Source: Vandiemenella viatica (taxonomy: Eukaryota > Arthropoda > Insecta > Orthoptera > Morabidae). Taken from it: a stretch of 64,000 bases of DNA. Position 1 is the stretch's first letter. The number at the start of each line of letters is the position of its first letter. The notes below the pieces were generated by a model. The model was not told the DNA's origin. It did no database searches and saw nothing but the letters and a program-made list of their open reading frames with translations. Position numbers and translations under genes: made by a program. This document shows positions 22,149 through 32,876 of this stretch, in pieces. The stretch spans positions 496,001-560,000 of the forward strand of contig JARYHS010006964.1 in assembly GCA_031002005.1 (NCBI GenBank), given 5' to 3'.

Positions 22149-23740
22149 ATTATTTTTACTATAATCCAACAAAATATTTGCCAATGAGCTTTCTCTGACT
22201 CCAGACAGAGCCCACAAATAGAGAAATGATGAAAAACCATGTTTCGAACCATCATTCACTACCTTCCCTCCCAATTTGCACAGGAAAGGTCCTTTGGCAT
22301 TAGGGGGTAAATTAATCAGATTACGCCAACAACAATATCTCAATGAAGGTGCAAAAGATATTGGAGGCAATACAGAGGCAAGACAGGGGACAAAAATTAA
22401 TAGAACATCACAGACTCAAAGATTAAACCATTGAAAAGTTTTTCTATCTGTGGCCTAGTCAATGACCCACAGGAATAGTTTGCCATAAGGTGTGTTTATT
22501 CCTACCAGTCAAAGTGCAACAGAATTCTAGACAGGGCTTACACGAGTTTGATTTACACATATCATACATATGATGTAAAATGGTAATATGCACAAAAACA
22601 ATTTAAAATATCAGCAAAATTGAAAAATCTGGTATTAAAACCAATTATTGTTGGAATGGAGACTACAAACCTCACACAACTGTGACACTTATGACTGCAG
22701 TAATAAACAGCACATAAATATTACATATTAATGGTGGTAGCTTATATGCCATGGAGCTATCTTTAATATACCTGAAGTTTGGCTCTGAAAATTTATTCCT
22801 GCCCCTGACACCATTATTATTTTTAAATTTTTATGAGATATTCAGCTACAAGGCTAAAAATAATTTCTAATTGTTTATATCTTAACACATTAATTCTGGT
22901 ATTTAGTTTTTACAGTGTCTCACTTCATTATTTCTAACAACATAAGCATACAGGTAAGGAGTATCATAGCATCACTACATCTGTGTTATTTAAAGCAAAC
23001 ATAATTAATTATTTTAATAAGACAGTCATATATGTCACTGATAAACACACTTCTTTCCAATGGTAGAAACATTTGTCATTACACCTGTGCTGGCACTTGG
23101 TGTAAGCAATAAGTGATAAGAAATCACTGATCACAACAGACATATACAAGAAAAATTTAATTTTACTTTTTATTCTTCTTAAATTTTGATAACAAGTCAG
23201 CACCAGCCTGTTGTCCACTGTGTAGATCCCATATCTGCAACACGCTGACAAAAGTTCAAGTCTAACTTAAGAGAGGGGGGCAATGGCAATAACAATAAAC
23301 GAAAATAATAATACACCACGTTACAAATGATACGCGACAAACGGAATTCCAGTGGACAATTTGACTGCCTATACAACAAAAATATGAATGTGTTATTACA
23401 CAGCTGAGAAAATGGCTCTGTTTTTTTAATCTTACTGTAAACATTTCCACATCTATTCATGCAAGTGAAAATTCAAGTTCTGTAGTGGTTTGAAAACAAC
23501 CAAATTCAACATTGTCAGCTGTTTCGAATATGCATAAATATTGTTAAGCATTTTGTTTCTGTTATACCTGACATACTTAAAGACACTGTGAACGTCGCAT
23601 GTTTCCACCCATACAGGTTCATGAGTAAAATTAGATCGCTCATATACATCAACGGCCAACAACAAACTTGTGAACAAGACGCCTATAGAAGGAGCGTTGT
23701 TGTTGTTGTGGGGCATAATCTCCATTCACACAGAAAATAA
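22149..23740. other. Intergenic, no firm feature
   Basis: Several open frames on the minus strand (for example 23453-23725) show no family resemblance. This may be an intron if the exon candidate at 23747 is real. Confidence 0.45.
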
Positions 23741-23746
23741 ACCTAC

Positions 23747-23782
23747 CTCTTGTTTAATGCGAACATCCTTCATTGTCTCCAT
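23747..23782 (-). CDS. Candidate first coding exon (12 codons)
   Basis: On the minus strand an ATG at 23782 opens MetGluThrMetLysAsp and continues to VRIKQE. It is followed exactly by GAG|GTAGGT, a good splice donor. The wording (acidic, IKQE near the donor) is typical of first exons of insect nuclear zinc-finger proteins. The next exon would lie at lower coordinates but I could not find one, possibly because it is outside the window or disrupted. It is a weak single-exon call. Confidence 0.35.
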
Positions 23783-23789
23783 ACAGTCT

Positions 23790-24580
23790 GGACTGAGTAA
23801 TACGCAGTATTATCAACTATTATAGTCACACCACAAACGCTACGTACAACACAGCTGATAGCCAACGGTTTTAATACAAAGATACTATCTCATAGAAAGC
23901 AAACATTTCACCCATAGTAACGAATGTTAATTTAAAAAATGTACGTTATAGAGAAAAATTTCCGATCTTGGTAAATATGGTAAGATTACAGTCTGAAATA
24001 TATATCACTACAAAAATTCACCTAACTGGATGTTGCGTATCATTTGGCTCAATTTCACACGATTAATTGTGAATATGTAATAAGCTGACGATTACTGTGA
24101 TGGATGGCATACACCACTAAAATTTCCCTGAACATCTAATTATACTTCTCTTAGTATTAGCTTACATACTTTCAGTGTTAAATTCTTCACCCGTCTACTA
24201 CGGTATTCCGATTCTCGAATTTTATATTTAAATTTCTTCAACAATTTTCCCGTTGTTCAAAGAAAATAATTATTATTCGGATAAATGAGATAAATATTAA
24301 GCATATAAAGAAATAAACACATAATATATTACCCATAACACAATAGACATACACCCCAACAACCTCAACATTAAATCATTCACCATCCTGGATATTAAAT
24401 AACAACAAATGACATAAAATGACCTATATTAGCAAAGACACAAACAAAATTGAATTTTTATCTTTAAATTAAAGATTATTATTATTATTTTAAAAAAGAA
24501 AGAAGATCAAGTATAGAAAAAAACATATAAAAAGGCATAAAATTCTACATCTCAGGAATACAAGCACATATGTAATGATG
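23790..24580. other. AT-rich intergenic
   Basis: No open frames, repeats or RNA genes were recognised. It would be the upstream region of the exon candidate above. Confidence 0.45.
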
Positions 24581-24589
24581 ATCAAGCAC

Positions 24590-25047
24590 CAAGGGCGTAT
24601 CCTGGATCAGAACTAGAGGGGGGCAAGGATCTGAACTAGGGGGGGGGGGGGGACTCATATTGGTTTCGAAGAAGTGGGGTGGGGGACTGAAACATGACGA
24701 TTTATTACAAAATAAAACTCAAACCTATAGAGGAAACTATTTTTATTATTGATTAATACAGTAATCCAACCACTTAAACTAAGGACCTACTATGTATTAT
24801 AGTTTATGTAAACATTAATCGTCTCGGATTCTCAGAAAAATTTTCAATAGCTTTGTTTCTCAATATCTCACGTAGTTCTTTCAGAAAAATTTCGATGCAC
24901 ACTCATCAGGCATAACCCAGTCACTCTTTGCTGTCCCATAGTGCTCCTGAGCCAGTTCTCGTCCAAGCGTACTGAAGGCAACTTGATTTTTCTTCTGAGG
25001 GGGGAGGGCAGCAGCCCCCTCTCTGCCCCTCGCTGGATACGCCCATG
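24590..25047. mobile_element. hAT-type non-autonomous element, 458 bp
   Basis: An 8-base duplication TCAAGCAC (24582-24589 and 25048-25055) flanks inverted ends CAAGGGCGTATCC and, reversed, CATGGGCGTATCC. The 8-base target and short ends are characteristic of hAT transposons. The inside has G-runs and one protein-like minus-strand stretch (FSTLGRELAQEHYGTAKSD near 24920-24990), which may be the relic of a longer parent. Confidence 0.85.
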
Positions 25048-25492
25048 TCAAGCACAATAAAATTTAATGTAGTTTCATTTAATTGCGATGGAGCGACGCT
25101 CCGGTGGCAATCTCCCTACACTCCAATTTTCCAGCTTATTTTTGTTCCCATACATTTTTGCCCTCTACCAATTTCAACAATAAATTCTTTTACTTTTTTG
25201 GTAAATTATTCACCAATTCTCTTGGCAATTTATTCCAATCCCTGCCCCCCTTACCTATCACCCTACACTGTTGGCCTGAAATCGAGTGCCAGCTTGTGGC
25301 CATTGTCTTCGTTTCCCATCTATGCATTACTTTTAATTCTAAACAAACATCTTTCCATGCCCCTATAATCATTGTACACCTTGCACACTCCCGTGGCTCT
25401 CTTCACCCTCCTCCTGTCTTCCCATGAACCCCATTCCAGCTCTTTTACGGTTTTATACTTCCCTCAAACTCCCCTCCTCACTCTCTCCAACA

Positions 25493-25523
<31 letters not shown>

Positions 25524-25774
25524 CCTACTACCTGTTCAATGTGTCCTGCCCAGTTGAGTTAGCTATCAGATGTTATGCCAATATATTTACATTTCGCCTC
25601 TTCAAATCACAATTCTTTCCCAACCTTATAATCAACCTTTAATTTCATATCTGTTTACTTAATAACTAACCGTGCTTTACGATACAATACAATACAATAC
25701 ATTCATTTTCCATTGATCCCAATATAAGAGACTGGCTCTGTGGGATGTGGAAAGTTGTTCAATTTACAGATAAA

Positions 25775-25975
25775 CAGTTGCATAACAAAATAATAAGTAC
25801 ACCACTAGATGTACAGTCATAGTATACATGGTACATTAAACACTTCCATTACAAAATAATACATACACCAGAAGATGTAAAGTCATAACATATATGGTAC
25901 CGTAAACAATTACGTAACAAACTAAATACATACACCAGGAGATGTACAGTCATAGCATACATGGTAAATTAATTA
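25775..25975 (-). repeat. 66-bp tandem repeat in P copy 2, three units
   Basis: The same unit as at 21801-22060, reversed, but with one fewer copy. The missing unit corresponds to the second and third units of copy 1, as if they had fused. Confidence 0.8.
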
Positions 25976-26260
25976 TGTGAACTATATTTACACAAGATAC
26001 TGGCAGTTATTTTTTTAGATACCTTAGAAATAAATTCTTCGACAGAGTAGGAGTTGTCAACTAAAAATTATTTCAATTTTTTCCTGAATTTATTCTTATT
26101 ATCTACTAGACATTTAATATGTGTTGGGAGCATACTTGAAGATATGTATCCCTGAATATCGGATCCCCTTTTTGAATCAAATGACAATGACTTGTAAGTC
26201 TTGTGAAGATCATTTTTACTTCTAGTGCCACAATTGTGTATTTTACTATTTGTTTCAAAC

Positions 26261-26628
26261 AAGACAGGAGGAGGATGAGGAGGGTCATGGGAATGTACAG
26301 GGCATATACTGGTGATGAGGCATGGAAAGATATTGCAATAGGTATGAAAAGTAGTGCATGGAAGGGAAAAGATGACCATGACCACAAGCTGGCACTCGAT
26401 TTCAGGCACAAGGGTGTGGGAAGACTTTTTTAGGTAAGGGTGTCAGGGATTGGAATGAGTTACCAAGAGAAATGATGAATAATTTACCGAAAACTTTGAA
26501 GGAATTTAAAGATAATATTTGTAGAAAGGCAAATGTAGGTGGGTGCAGGATAGGTGGACGATGGGTGTGTAGGGAAATTGCCACCGGAGCCTGTGCTCCA
26601 TTGCAATTAAAAATTAAATAAATTAAAA
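26261..26628 (+). mobile_element. Non-LTR fragment Q2, inside P copy 2
   Basis: A 3'-end copy of family Q in plus orientation. The coding tail reads RRRMRRVMGMYRAYTGDEAW, then HDHKLALDFRHKGVGR and RDWNELPREMMNNLPKTLKE. Then come the terminal GCCACCGGAGCCTGTGCTCC and an ATTAAA-rich tail. It splits P copy 2 between CAAAC and AAAGTATA, which are adjacent in P copy 1. It is the youngest layer of the nest. Confidence 0.85.
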
Positions 26629-27388
26629 AAAGTATATTTTGTGACTACAAAGGACATTAAAGTGTATATATACTCAGATGCTAATGTTAAAATCCCTAAG
26701 TTTTTGAACAGCTCTCTACATGAAGTTCTATTGCTAACCCCACACATAATTCTTATTACACACTTTTGGGCTCTGAACACTTTGTCTCTATGGGTAGAAT
26801 TGCCCCAGAATATTATTCCATATGACAATAAGGAGTGAAAATAAGCAAAATAAACTAGCTGCCTCATACGGAGATCACCTAAAGCTGAAATTGTACGAAT
26901 TGCAAATGTGGCTGCTCCCAATCGCTTTAGTAAGTCAGAAACATGTACTTTCCAATTTAAATTATGATCAATATACAACCCTAGAAATTTCACACTCTCT
27001 ACCACTTGAATGGACTGGCCTGCAAATTTTATGTCTATGTCAGGTGTTAATCTGTGTGATGTACTGAATTGCATATACTGAGTTTTATCAAAGTTTAAAG
27101 ACAAGCCATTAGCTGTAAACCATTTTTAATCAGTTCAAAGACATAATTTGAAATATATTCTGTAGATAAATCTGGAGTGGTTTTAATTCCTATGTTTGTG
27201 TCATCTGCAAATTGGACAAATTTTGAGTTTTTAGATGAAACACAGGGTAGATCATTTATATATATTAAAAACAATAGTGGCCCCAATATAGAACCCTGAG
27301 GTACTCCACATCTGATTAATTTCCACTCAGAAAACAGTGGACCTCTTAAGGCAGCCTTAAAATTTTCCATTGACACTTTCTGTTTTCT

Positions 27389-28720
27389 ATTCATCTTCAT
27401 CCCATAACTAGATATCCTGCCCAGATCACCCTGCAACTGTTTACAATCCTCTATCGTTTTGATCCTTTCATACAGTATTATGTCATCTGCAAACAACACA
27501 ACAGTAAACCATCAACACCATCATTTTTTTAGAATAATCAATAACAATGGTCCCAGTACACTATTCTGTGGCATCCCCATTTTTAATTCCACTTCTTTTG
27601 ATACTGCCTTTCCTACCCTAACATTTTACTTTCTACCAATTAAGAATTCTTATACCCAGAAAAACTACCTCTTCCACTTCAATAGTTTTTAGCATATTTA
27701 CCACCATTTTATGGCTCCGTCCGTCAGAGGGCTTTGAAACATCTGGTGCTACACTATCAATATGGCCTCCCTTATCCATTTCATGCAAAATATCTTGCAT
27801 ATGTACAATGAACTGAATTTTGCATGAATCCCTTTGCCTAAATCCAGATTGCAGAACTTCAAAACCACTCACGCTCCTCACATATATATCTGCATCTGAT
27901 TGCAATCAATCTCTCCAATAATTTCCCTACAACTAATGTTAAACTGATTGGCCTATAATTTTCGACTTTATTTTTCACCCCTCCTTTATGCACGGTATTA
28001 CTAACGTACTTTTCCAGTCCTCTAGTAAGCAGCAAGTATCCAGACTTTAAAGAGAATTTCAAAATAAGGTAAAATGTCATATCCTGCTATTTTTAAGACA
28101 TCTTATGTAATATTACCTACACCAGGCCCTTATCGCTTTTCATCTTCCTTAGTTCCTTCATGATATCCTCGGTATGAATTTAAATTTTTTTGGTTTGCTC
28201 ATTTCTAATTGTGTTGTTAAGCTCGTTCTCTGGTTTACAGGCTCCCATAGTCCCATTTCTGAATTATTGACCATAATGGTTTCAAGTAACCAGTCCAGGG
28301 CTAGAATTCTCGCGCCCCGGATAAAGCGTTCTTAGGGCCCTCTCCCTCTCCCCTCCACCCAACAAAATTTTGTCTTAAAACTTTGATTTTTTGATAGTGT
28401 CAGAAAATTTTAATTCAAAAATAAATAAATAAAAAACTCCATTTTTAAGAAAGTTTTTAAAGGTTATTTGTATTTAGTTAGTCACCCCTGACGAAGGGCC
28501 CCCTTCGGACGCTCGGGTCCGGGGTACTTTTTCCCCGCTTACCACTCCCTAACGCCAGCCCTGAACCAGTCACTTAAAATCTCTGCCCTTTTCATATCCT
28601 CAGTAACTTCTTCTCCATCCTAATTTATAACTGTCTCCGTTCTCTCCCTTCCCCTCAGTTTTCTAACACAATCATAGAAATTTCTTGGTGCATCAGTCAG
28701 TGGTCCTCCTAGAGTGCTGA
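27389..28720 (-). pseudogene. Reverse transcriptase part of Q1
   Basis: From high to low coordinates: pre-RT sequence with FYDCVRKLRGRERTETVIN and EVTEDMKRAEILSDW (28700-28565). RT fingers with VENYRPISLTLVVGKLLERL (27990-27900). MQDILHEMDKGGHIDSV (27790). Post-catalytic [20 protein letters not shown] (27470-27405), preceded by [11 protein letters not shown] with the catalytic FADD near 27480. The order is that of CR1-type RTs. Frame changes and the missing motif-A to motif-B part near 27600 show decay. Confidence 0.75.
28296..28563. mobile_element. hAT MITE, 268 bp, inside Q1
   Basis: An 8-base duplication AACCAGTC (28288-28295 and 28564-28571) flanks ends CAGGGCTAG and, reversed, CAGGGCTGG. 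The flanking Q1 coding sequence reads through the join (ILSDW followed by further sequence). There is no coding capacity. It has GC-rich ends, with a short GGGCCC-containing inverted stretch near 28498-28512. Confidence 0.9.
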
Positions 28721-29960
28721 GTACAGTATCAAATTAGCAAAGTGAGTCAAAAATTCCTTCCAACTACATTATTTTGGAAGAAATCTGGCTCTTGACTGTG
28801 GAAAATTTTCTTCGCCAGGACAATGACAACAGAATAGTAGATCTTACCTCAGAACTCGGATCTGATGACGAAAAAAATTTCCAAACACTTACAGCATGGA
28901 ATTAATAATGTTCAATTTAGTATGGCAAATTGAAAAACAAAAATATTTTTTTTTCAGCTTTGTGAAAAAAAACCTAGCACTCGTGTTTTTTTTCTATTTT
29001 TTTTCAGAAAATAATATATTTAATAAATTATAGTTTTATGTAAGGAACTTCCATTATACAAGTGTGTTTGAAATCTTACTGAATCCTATAATTTCTCACA
29101 TAATGATTCATAAGTGTATCTATACAGGTAACATAATTTTATTCATCCTCTGTGTTAGTACCACATTCACTAGTATCAGCACTACCAACACTAGTTCGGT
29201 CGGTGTCGGAATTTTCTGCTTCTTCTTCTGTCTCCTCTAGATCCGTAACTTTAGAAATAGTTACTTAAATTTTCTTTTACTGGTTCTTCTTGTATTGTAC
29301 GCAAAAGATTTTGAGATTGAAATTTTAAATTGTCAGCAAAGTAGACACTGTGCATAAAGACTGCGCCGATGGTTCTGTATTACGGTCTTTTAAGTTTGAA
29401 TTTAAATCATTAAAAAATACGAGCTTTACTTCTTTTCAATCGTTTGTTTACGCCAACGGTTGCAAGGAAACGATTCATAATTACTGACAATTTAATGAGT
29501 CAGTACCACTATACTCCGAGAGTTTAACAAGTATACGAATATAAGGAAAGCACAATAAGTAATAAAAAAACCGTAGATAAATTTTAAATTCCTAATTTTT
29601 CTAAAAGATCTGTAGGTCTACAGATAAATTAGTAGGGCTGGCAGCATTAGTTCAAATAGCGAGTATCAATCCAAACAACGGGGATTCCTTCTCGCGCAAA
29701 CTAGCCTCTTCGGGAAATCCTCGTTGATAAAAGAAAATTTCAGTCAATGTTGCCAAAATTATTGTAATTTTTTTCCTACTGAACCAGAAGAATATAGTAG
29801 ATTTTAAACTAAGATAAGTACTTAGAATAAACTCTTAAACAGTCATTTTAAACGATAACTGTCTTACAAATTTGAGATTTAGTAGTTGTGAAAAAAAAAC
29901 GTGTCCCAGAAAAAAAAAATGTTTTTTTTTTCAAGCCAGAAAAAAAACCTTTTTTTTTTT
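28721..29960. other. Intergenic, simple repeats only
   Basis: Poly(T) and poly(A) tracts occur near 28946-29000 and 29885-29965. No coding or RNA gene was recognised. One acidic frame near 29140-29260 (minus) is low complexity. Confidence 0.5.
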
Positions 29961-29964
29961 TTTT

Positions 29965-30138
29965 TACAACATTATGTTCAATGGAATGCTGCCACTAATG
30001 ACATTGAATTCCGGGCTGAAATTAGAAAACTCAAGAATGTTGTTGGAATAAATACATTTCCGGCATTATCTGATTTAGCCAATTTCAGCTTTATAACTTC
30101 CTCTCACGAATATTGCAGTAGAATGGATTTTCAGTAAA
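29965..30138 (+). pseudogene. hAT transposase C-terminal remnant
   Basis: The frame reads FRAEIRKLKNVVGINTFPAL, then SDLANFSFITSSHEYCSRMD. In hAT transposases the dimerisation region has the pattern F-P-x-L-x-x-L-A, then a short gap, then S-S-x-x-x-E-R-x-F-S. Here the ER is changed and the frame stops directly after, so it is a decayed piece. Family evidence is this pattern alone. Confidence 0.45.
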
Positions 30139-30144
30139 ATTATA

Positions 30145-30970
30145 TTGTTAATAATAAATTGATAATTAGATGGCTGTAAATAATTTTAATAGTATTCTTT
30201 TTAGAAGGAATTGGTTAAACATTATGAAAAAATTGCAACAATTACGAGCATTCTGGCTGACTGTGATTGCTGCAATTGGTAAAGATGATAAATACTCCTC
30301 TAAATCTACTAGTAGCTAAAGCGGAGACAACCGATCCAATTTCGGTCCCAATCTGCAGAGGCAATTCGTCAGAGGTCCTGCAGATTGCCACGTAAGTAGG
30401 CAAACTTGGGGCTGGTACTCCTGACTATCAGGAAATTGGCAGAGCCAGATAACCAATTCACAAATTGTGCCTGCAGAAAAGGAATAAATTACAACGTGCT
30501 TAGGCTCGATTGCAACGAATCAGACGATTTCGCCTCAGTCGGCTTGAGGGGAGAGCGAGTACATTTCGTGCCACTAATCGTCTGTAGAGTTAAAAATGTC
30601 TAAAAGGAAACAGGTGAGGACGAATATTTTCGAAATTTATAAAAATTGTTATGTGTGGTTGCAACTAAGGACTCAGTAGGGAAGCATGTGGGAGCATGGT
30701 TATAAAGAGCAAAGCCTTGTTCAAACATTTTATTACAAGAATCATGGTCAACGATTAAACTTATACAGAATATCACAAATAATATAGTACATAAGAAAGC
30801 TTCGATCTTGCAGATTATGATCTTAATAAATCCTGTACCAATACAAATATATATTAATGCGATGACAAACTTGTTAATCCATGAGAATATTCCTAATCAC
30901 AATATCTCCACTTATATTAAACATGCAAACAGAAAATCCTTACGTGCTTGGAAACGTAATATAACAGGGC
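30145..30970. other. Intergenic, no firm feature
   Basis: A moderately GC-rich part at 30320-30600 is open in one frame but resembles nothing I know. The remainder is AT-rich. Confidence 0.45.
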
Positions 30971-30971
30971 A

Positions 30972-32480
30972 GGCTCTTTAATTTAATTTAATTGCAATGG
31001 AGCACACGCTCCGGTGGCAATATCCCTACACACCCAACTTCACCCTATCCTACACTCACCTACATTTGCCCTCTACAAATTTTAACTTTAAATTCTTTTA
31101 ACGTTTTCGGTAGGTTATTCATCATTACCCTTGGTAACTCATTCCAATCCCTGAGACCCTTACCCAAAAAAGAAAATCTTCACACACCCTTGTGCCTGAA
31201 ATCGGATGCCAGCTTATGGTCATGGCCATCTTTTCCCTTCCATGAACTACTTTACTTACCTACTGCAATATCTTTCCATGCCTCATCGCCAGTATACGCC
31301 CTGTATACTCCCATGACCCTCCTCATCCTCCTCCTGTCTTGCAATGAATCCCATTCCAGCTCCTTTATCATATCTGTCACTGATTGCAATCTGCGATAAT
31401 TTCAGAAACAAATCTAGCAGCCCTTTTTTGCACCCTCTCCAACTCCTGTATTTGATACTCAAAATGTGGTTCCCATATTACACTACCATATTCGAGCAAT
31501 GGTCTTACCAAAGTTTTGTAACCCAATTCCTTTACTTCTCTCGTGCATCCCCATATCACTCTCTGTAACAAGTACAGAATTTTGAAACCTTTTCCTACCA
31601 CCTGTCCAATGTGTCCTGCCCAGTTAAGCTTGTTATCAAATGTAATGCCAAGATATTTACATTTCAAGTCTTCAGAAAGCAATTCTTTCCCCACTTTATA
31701 TTCATAATTAACCTTTTGTTTTTTATTTGTGTATCTAATTAGCTGACTCTTCATTTGCATTTATCTTCATCCAATGTTTACCAACCCAACTAGATATCCT
31801 GTCCAAATCACCCTGCAACTGTTTACAGTCCTCTATCGTTTTGATCCTTTTATAAAGCATTATGTCATCTGCAAACAATCTAATTTCAGATAGTAAACAA
31901 TCAACACAATTATTCATTAGAATAATGAATAGCAATGGTCCCAATACGCTACCCTGTGGCACACCCATTTTTACTTCAACTTCTTTTGATACTACATTTC
32001 CTACCCTAACTTTCTGTTTTCTACCTTTTAAAAATTCTTCTACCCAGCAAATCACTTTCTCATCCACTCCAATAGTTTTTACCTTATTTACTACCATTTT
32101 GTGTCTTACTCTGTCAAACGCCTTTGAAAGATCTAGTACTACACTATGATTTTGTCCTCCCTTGTCCATTTCATCTGAAATATCTTGCATATATCTCACC
32201 AAATGAGATTCACATGAATATCCTTGCCTGAACCCATGTTGCCTACTTGGAAACCACTAACGTTCCTCACATACATTTCTGATGTCGTTGCACATCAATC
32301 TTTCCATTAATTTACCTACCACTGAAGTCAAAATGATTGGCCTGTAATTTTCGTCCAATTTACCATCACATAACAAATTTACAGCTAGTACCAAAAACAA
32401 ATTTGTACACAGGAGGCAAAATACAGCAATTATTTAAAACAATCAGGAATCAGTTTACCTTAGCGTCCTTCGGTTTAACC
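30972..32480 (-). mobile_element. Non-LTR retrotransposon Q3
   Basis: A family Q copy in minus orientation. Its 3' end is at 30972-31015, with GCCACCGGAGC and a tail of repeated AATTTAATTTAATT when read on the plus strand. It is the most complete Q copy in the window: 3' coding end, post-RT region, catalytic domain and fingers. Its 5' end, near 32480, abuts the LTR-like block at 32488, exactly as the Q fragment at 2.9/4.6 kb does. Confidence 0.85.
31377..32480 (-). pseudogene. Reverse transcriptase of Q3
   Basis: It copies its own RNA at a nicked target. The frames cover fingers with ENYRPI and TSVVGKLMERL (32360-32300). MVRYMQDISDEMDKGGQNHS, DLSKAFDRVRHKM (motif A Asp), MGVPQGSVLGPLLFIILMN (motif B) and RLFADDIMLYKRIK (catalytic motif C, DD) lie between 32202 and 31735. 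KCKYLGITFDNKLNWAGHI and RPLLEYGSVIWEPHFE (thumb, post-RT) lie between 31760 and 31377. A frameshift near 31750, another near 32200 and stops beyond 32330 disable it. The endonuclease is absent. Confidence 0.85.
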
Positions 32481-32487
32481 TTCAGGA

Positions 32488-32876
32488 TCAAGTTCTTACC
32501 AAAATGTTCTGACATACTATAGTGTGTACACGCCGGCGCATAAGTCGTTACCACCCACACACCCAGATAAGGTAGCGGGAACGATTGGCAACACATATCG
32601 GGGAATTTTGTCTATTCACGTAACAAAATTATTAAGCACAATTAACAAGAACGCAGTAAGCGACGCACTTTGTATTTGGGATCATCAGGTATACTACCTC
32701 AAATACCCGACAGTGCTAGAAAATGGTAATTTATCACCTCGAAACCACCACCAGCCCCGCCCGCTGCCGTGCTCCCCAATTGGCGGAAAAGCGCTCACGA
32801 ACATAGAGCGCAGCGGAGGAATTCCTTCGATTAATGTGAGCGAGGAACGGTCTCGGTCGGGTCACAAATCCACATC
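32488..32876 (-). repeat. LTR-like block, second copy
   Basis: Closely similar to 4620-4999, from AGGATCAAG to CCACATCAT, in the same orientation relative to the neighbouring Q element. It ends where family R starts. Its nature (LTR of gypsy B or another repeat) remains open. Confidence 0.5.

Larger units (their letters stand above)
25681..27388 (-). mobile_element. Non-LTR retrotransposon P, copy 2 (inside Q1)
   Basis: A 5'-truncated copy of P in minus orientation. It starts at the [10 protein letters not shown] part of the RT near 27388 and ends with the tail seen on the plus strand as GATACAATACAATACAATAC at 25681. The RT frame includes [44 protein letters not shown] and LLSYGIIFWGNS, with fewer breaks than in copy 1. 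It is split by Q2 at 26261-26628. The intact join is known from copy 1 near 21495. Confidence 0.9.
25058..28720 (-). mobile_element. Non-LTR retrotransposon Q1, interrupted by P and hAT insertions
   Basis: A CR1/jockey-group element in minus orientation, ending 3' at about 25058 with GCCACCGGAGC..GCTCCAT and an ATTAAA-like tail. Its body runs from 25058 to 25680, resumes at 27389-28295, and again at 28572-28720. The interruptions are element P (25681-27388, with Q2 inside it) and a hAT MITE (28296-28563). At the P junctions the flanks, GTGCTTTAC and ATTCATCTTCATCC, align side by side with the uninterrupted sibling Q3 (near 31755). Coding parts are all broken. Confidence 0.85.

Noticed and set aside
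22061..22255. A minus-strand frame containing ICGLCLESEKAHWQIF, resembling the start of a ZAD zinc-finger domain, about 1.5 kb downstream of the exon candidate at 23747.
   Set aside because: No splice acceptor precedes it in a usable phase, the second cysteine pair of a ZAD is missing, and the frame runs straight into the tail of retroelement P.
23453..23725. A 90-codon minus-strand frame (MEIMPHNNNNAPS...) as a gene.
   Set aside because: It starts inside the presumed intron after the donor at 23746, shows no domain, and its Asn run comes from a GTT microsatellite.
25045..25660. Plus-strand frames rich in Pro and Leu, such as at 25045-25427 and 30992-31399, that look like proline-rich proteins.
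   Set aside because: They are the antisense of the conserved 3' coding end of non-LTR family Q, which explains why the same 'protein' recurs at several sites.
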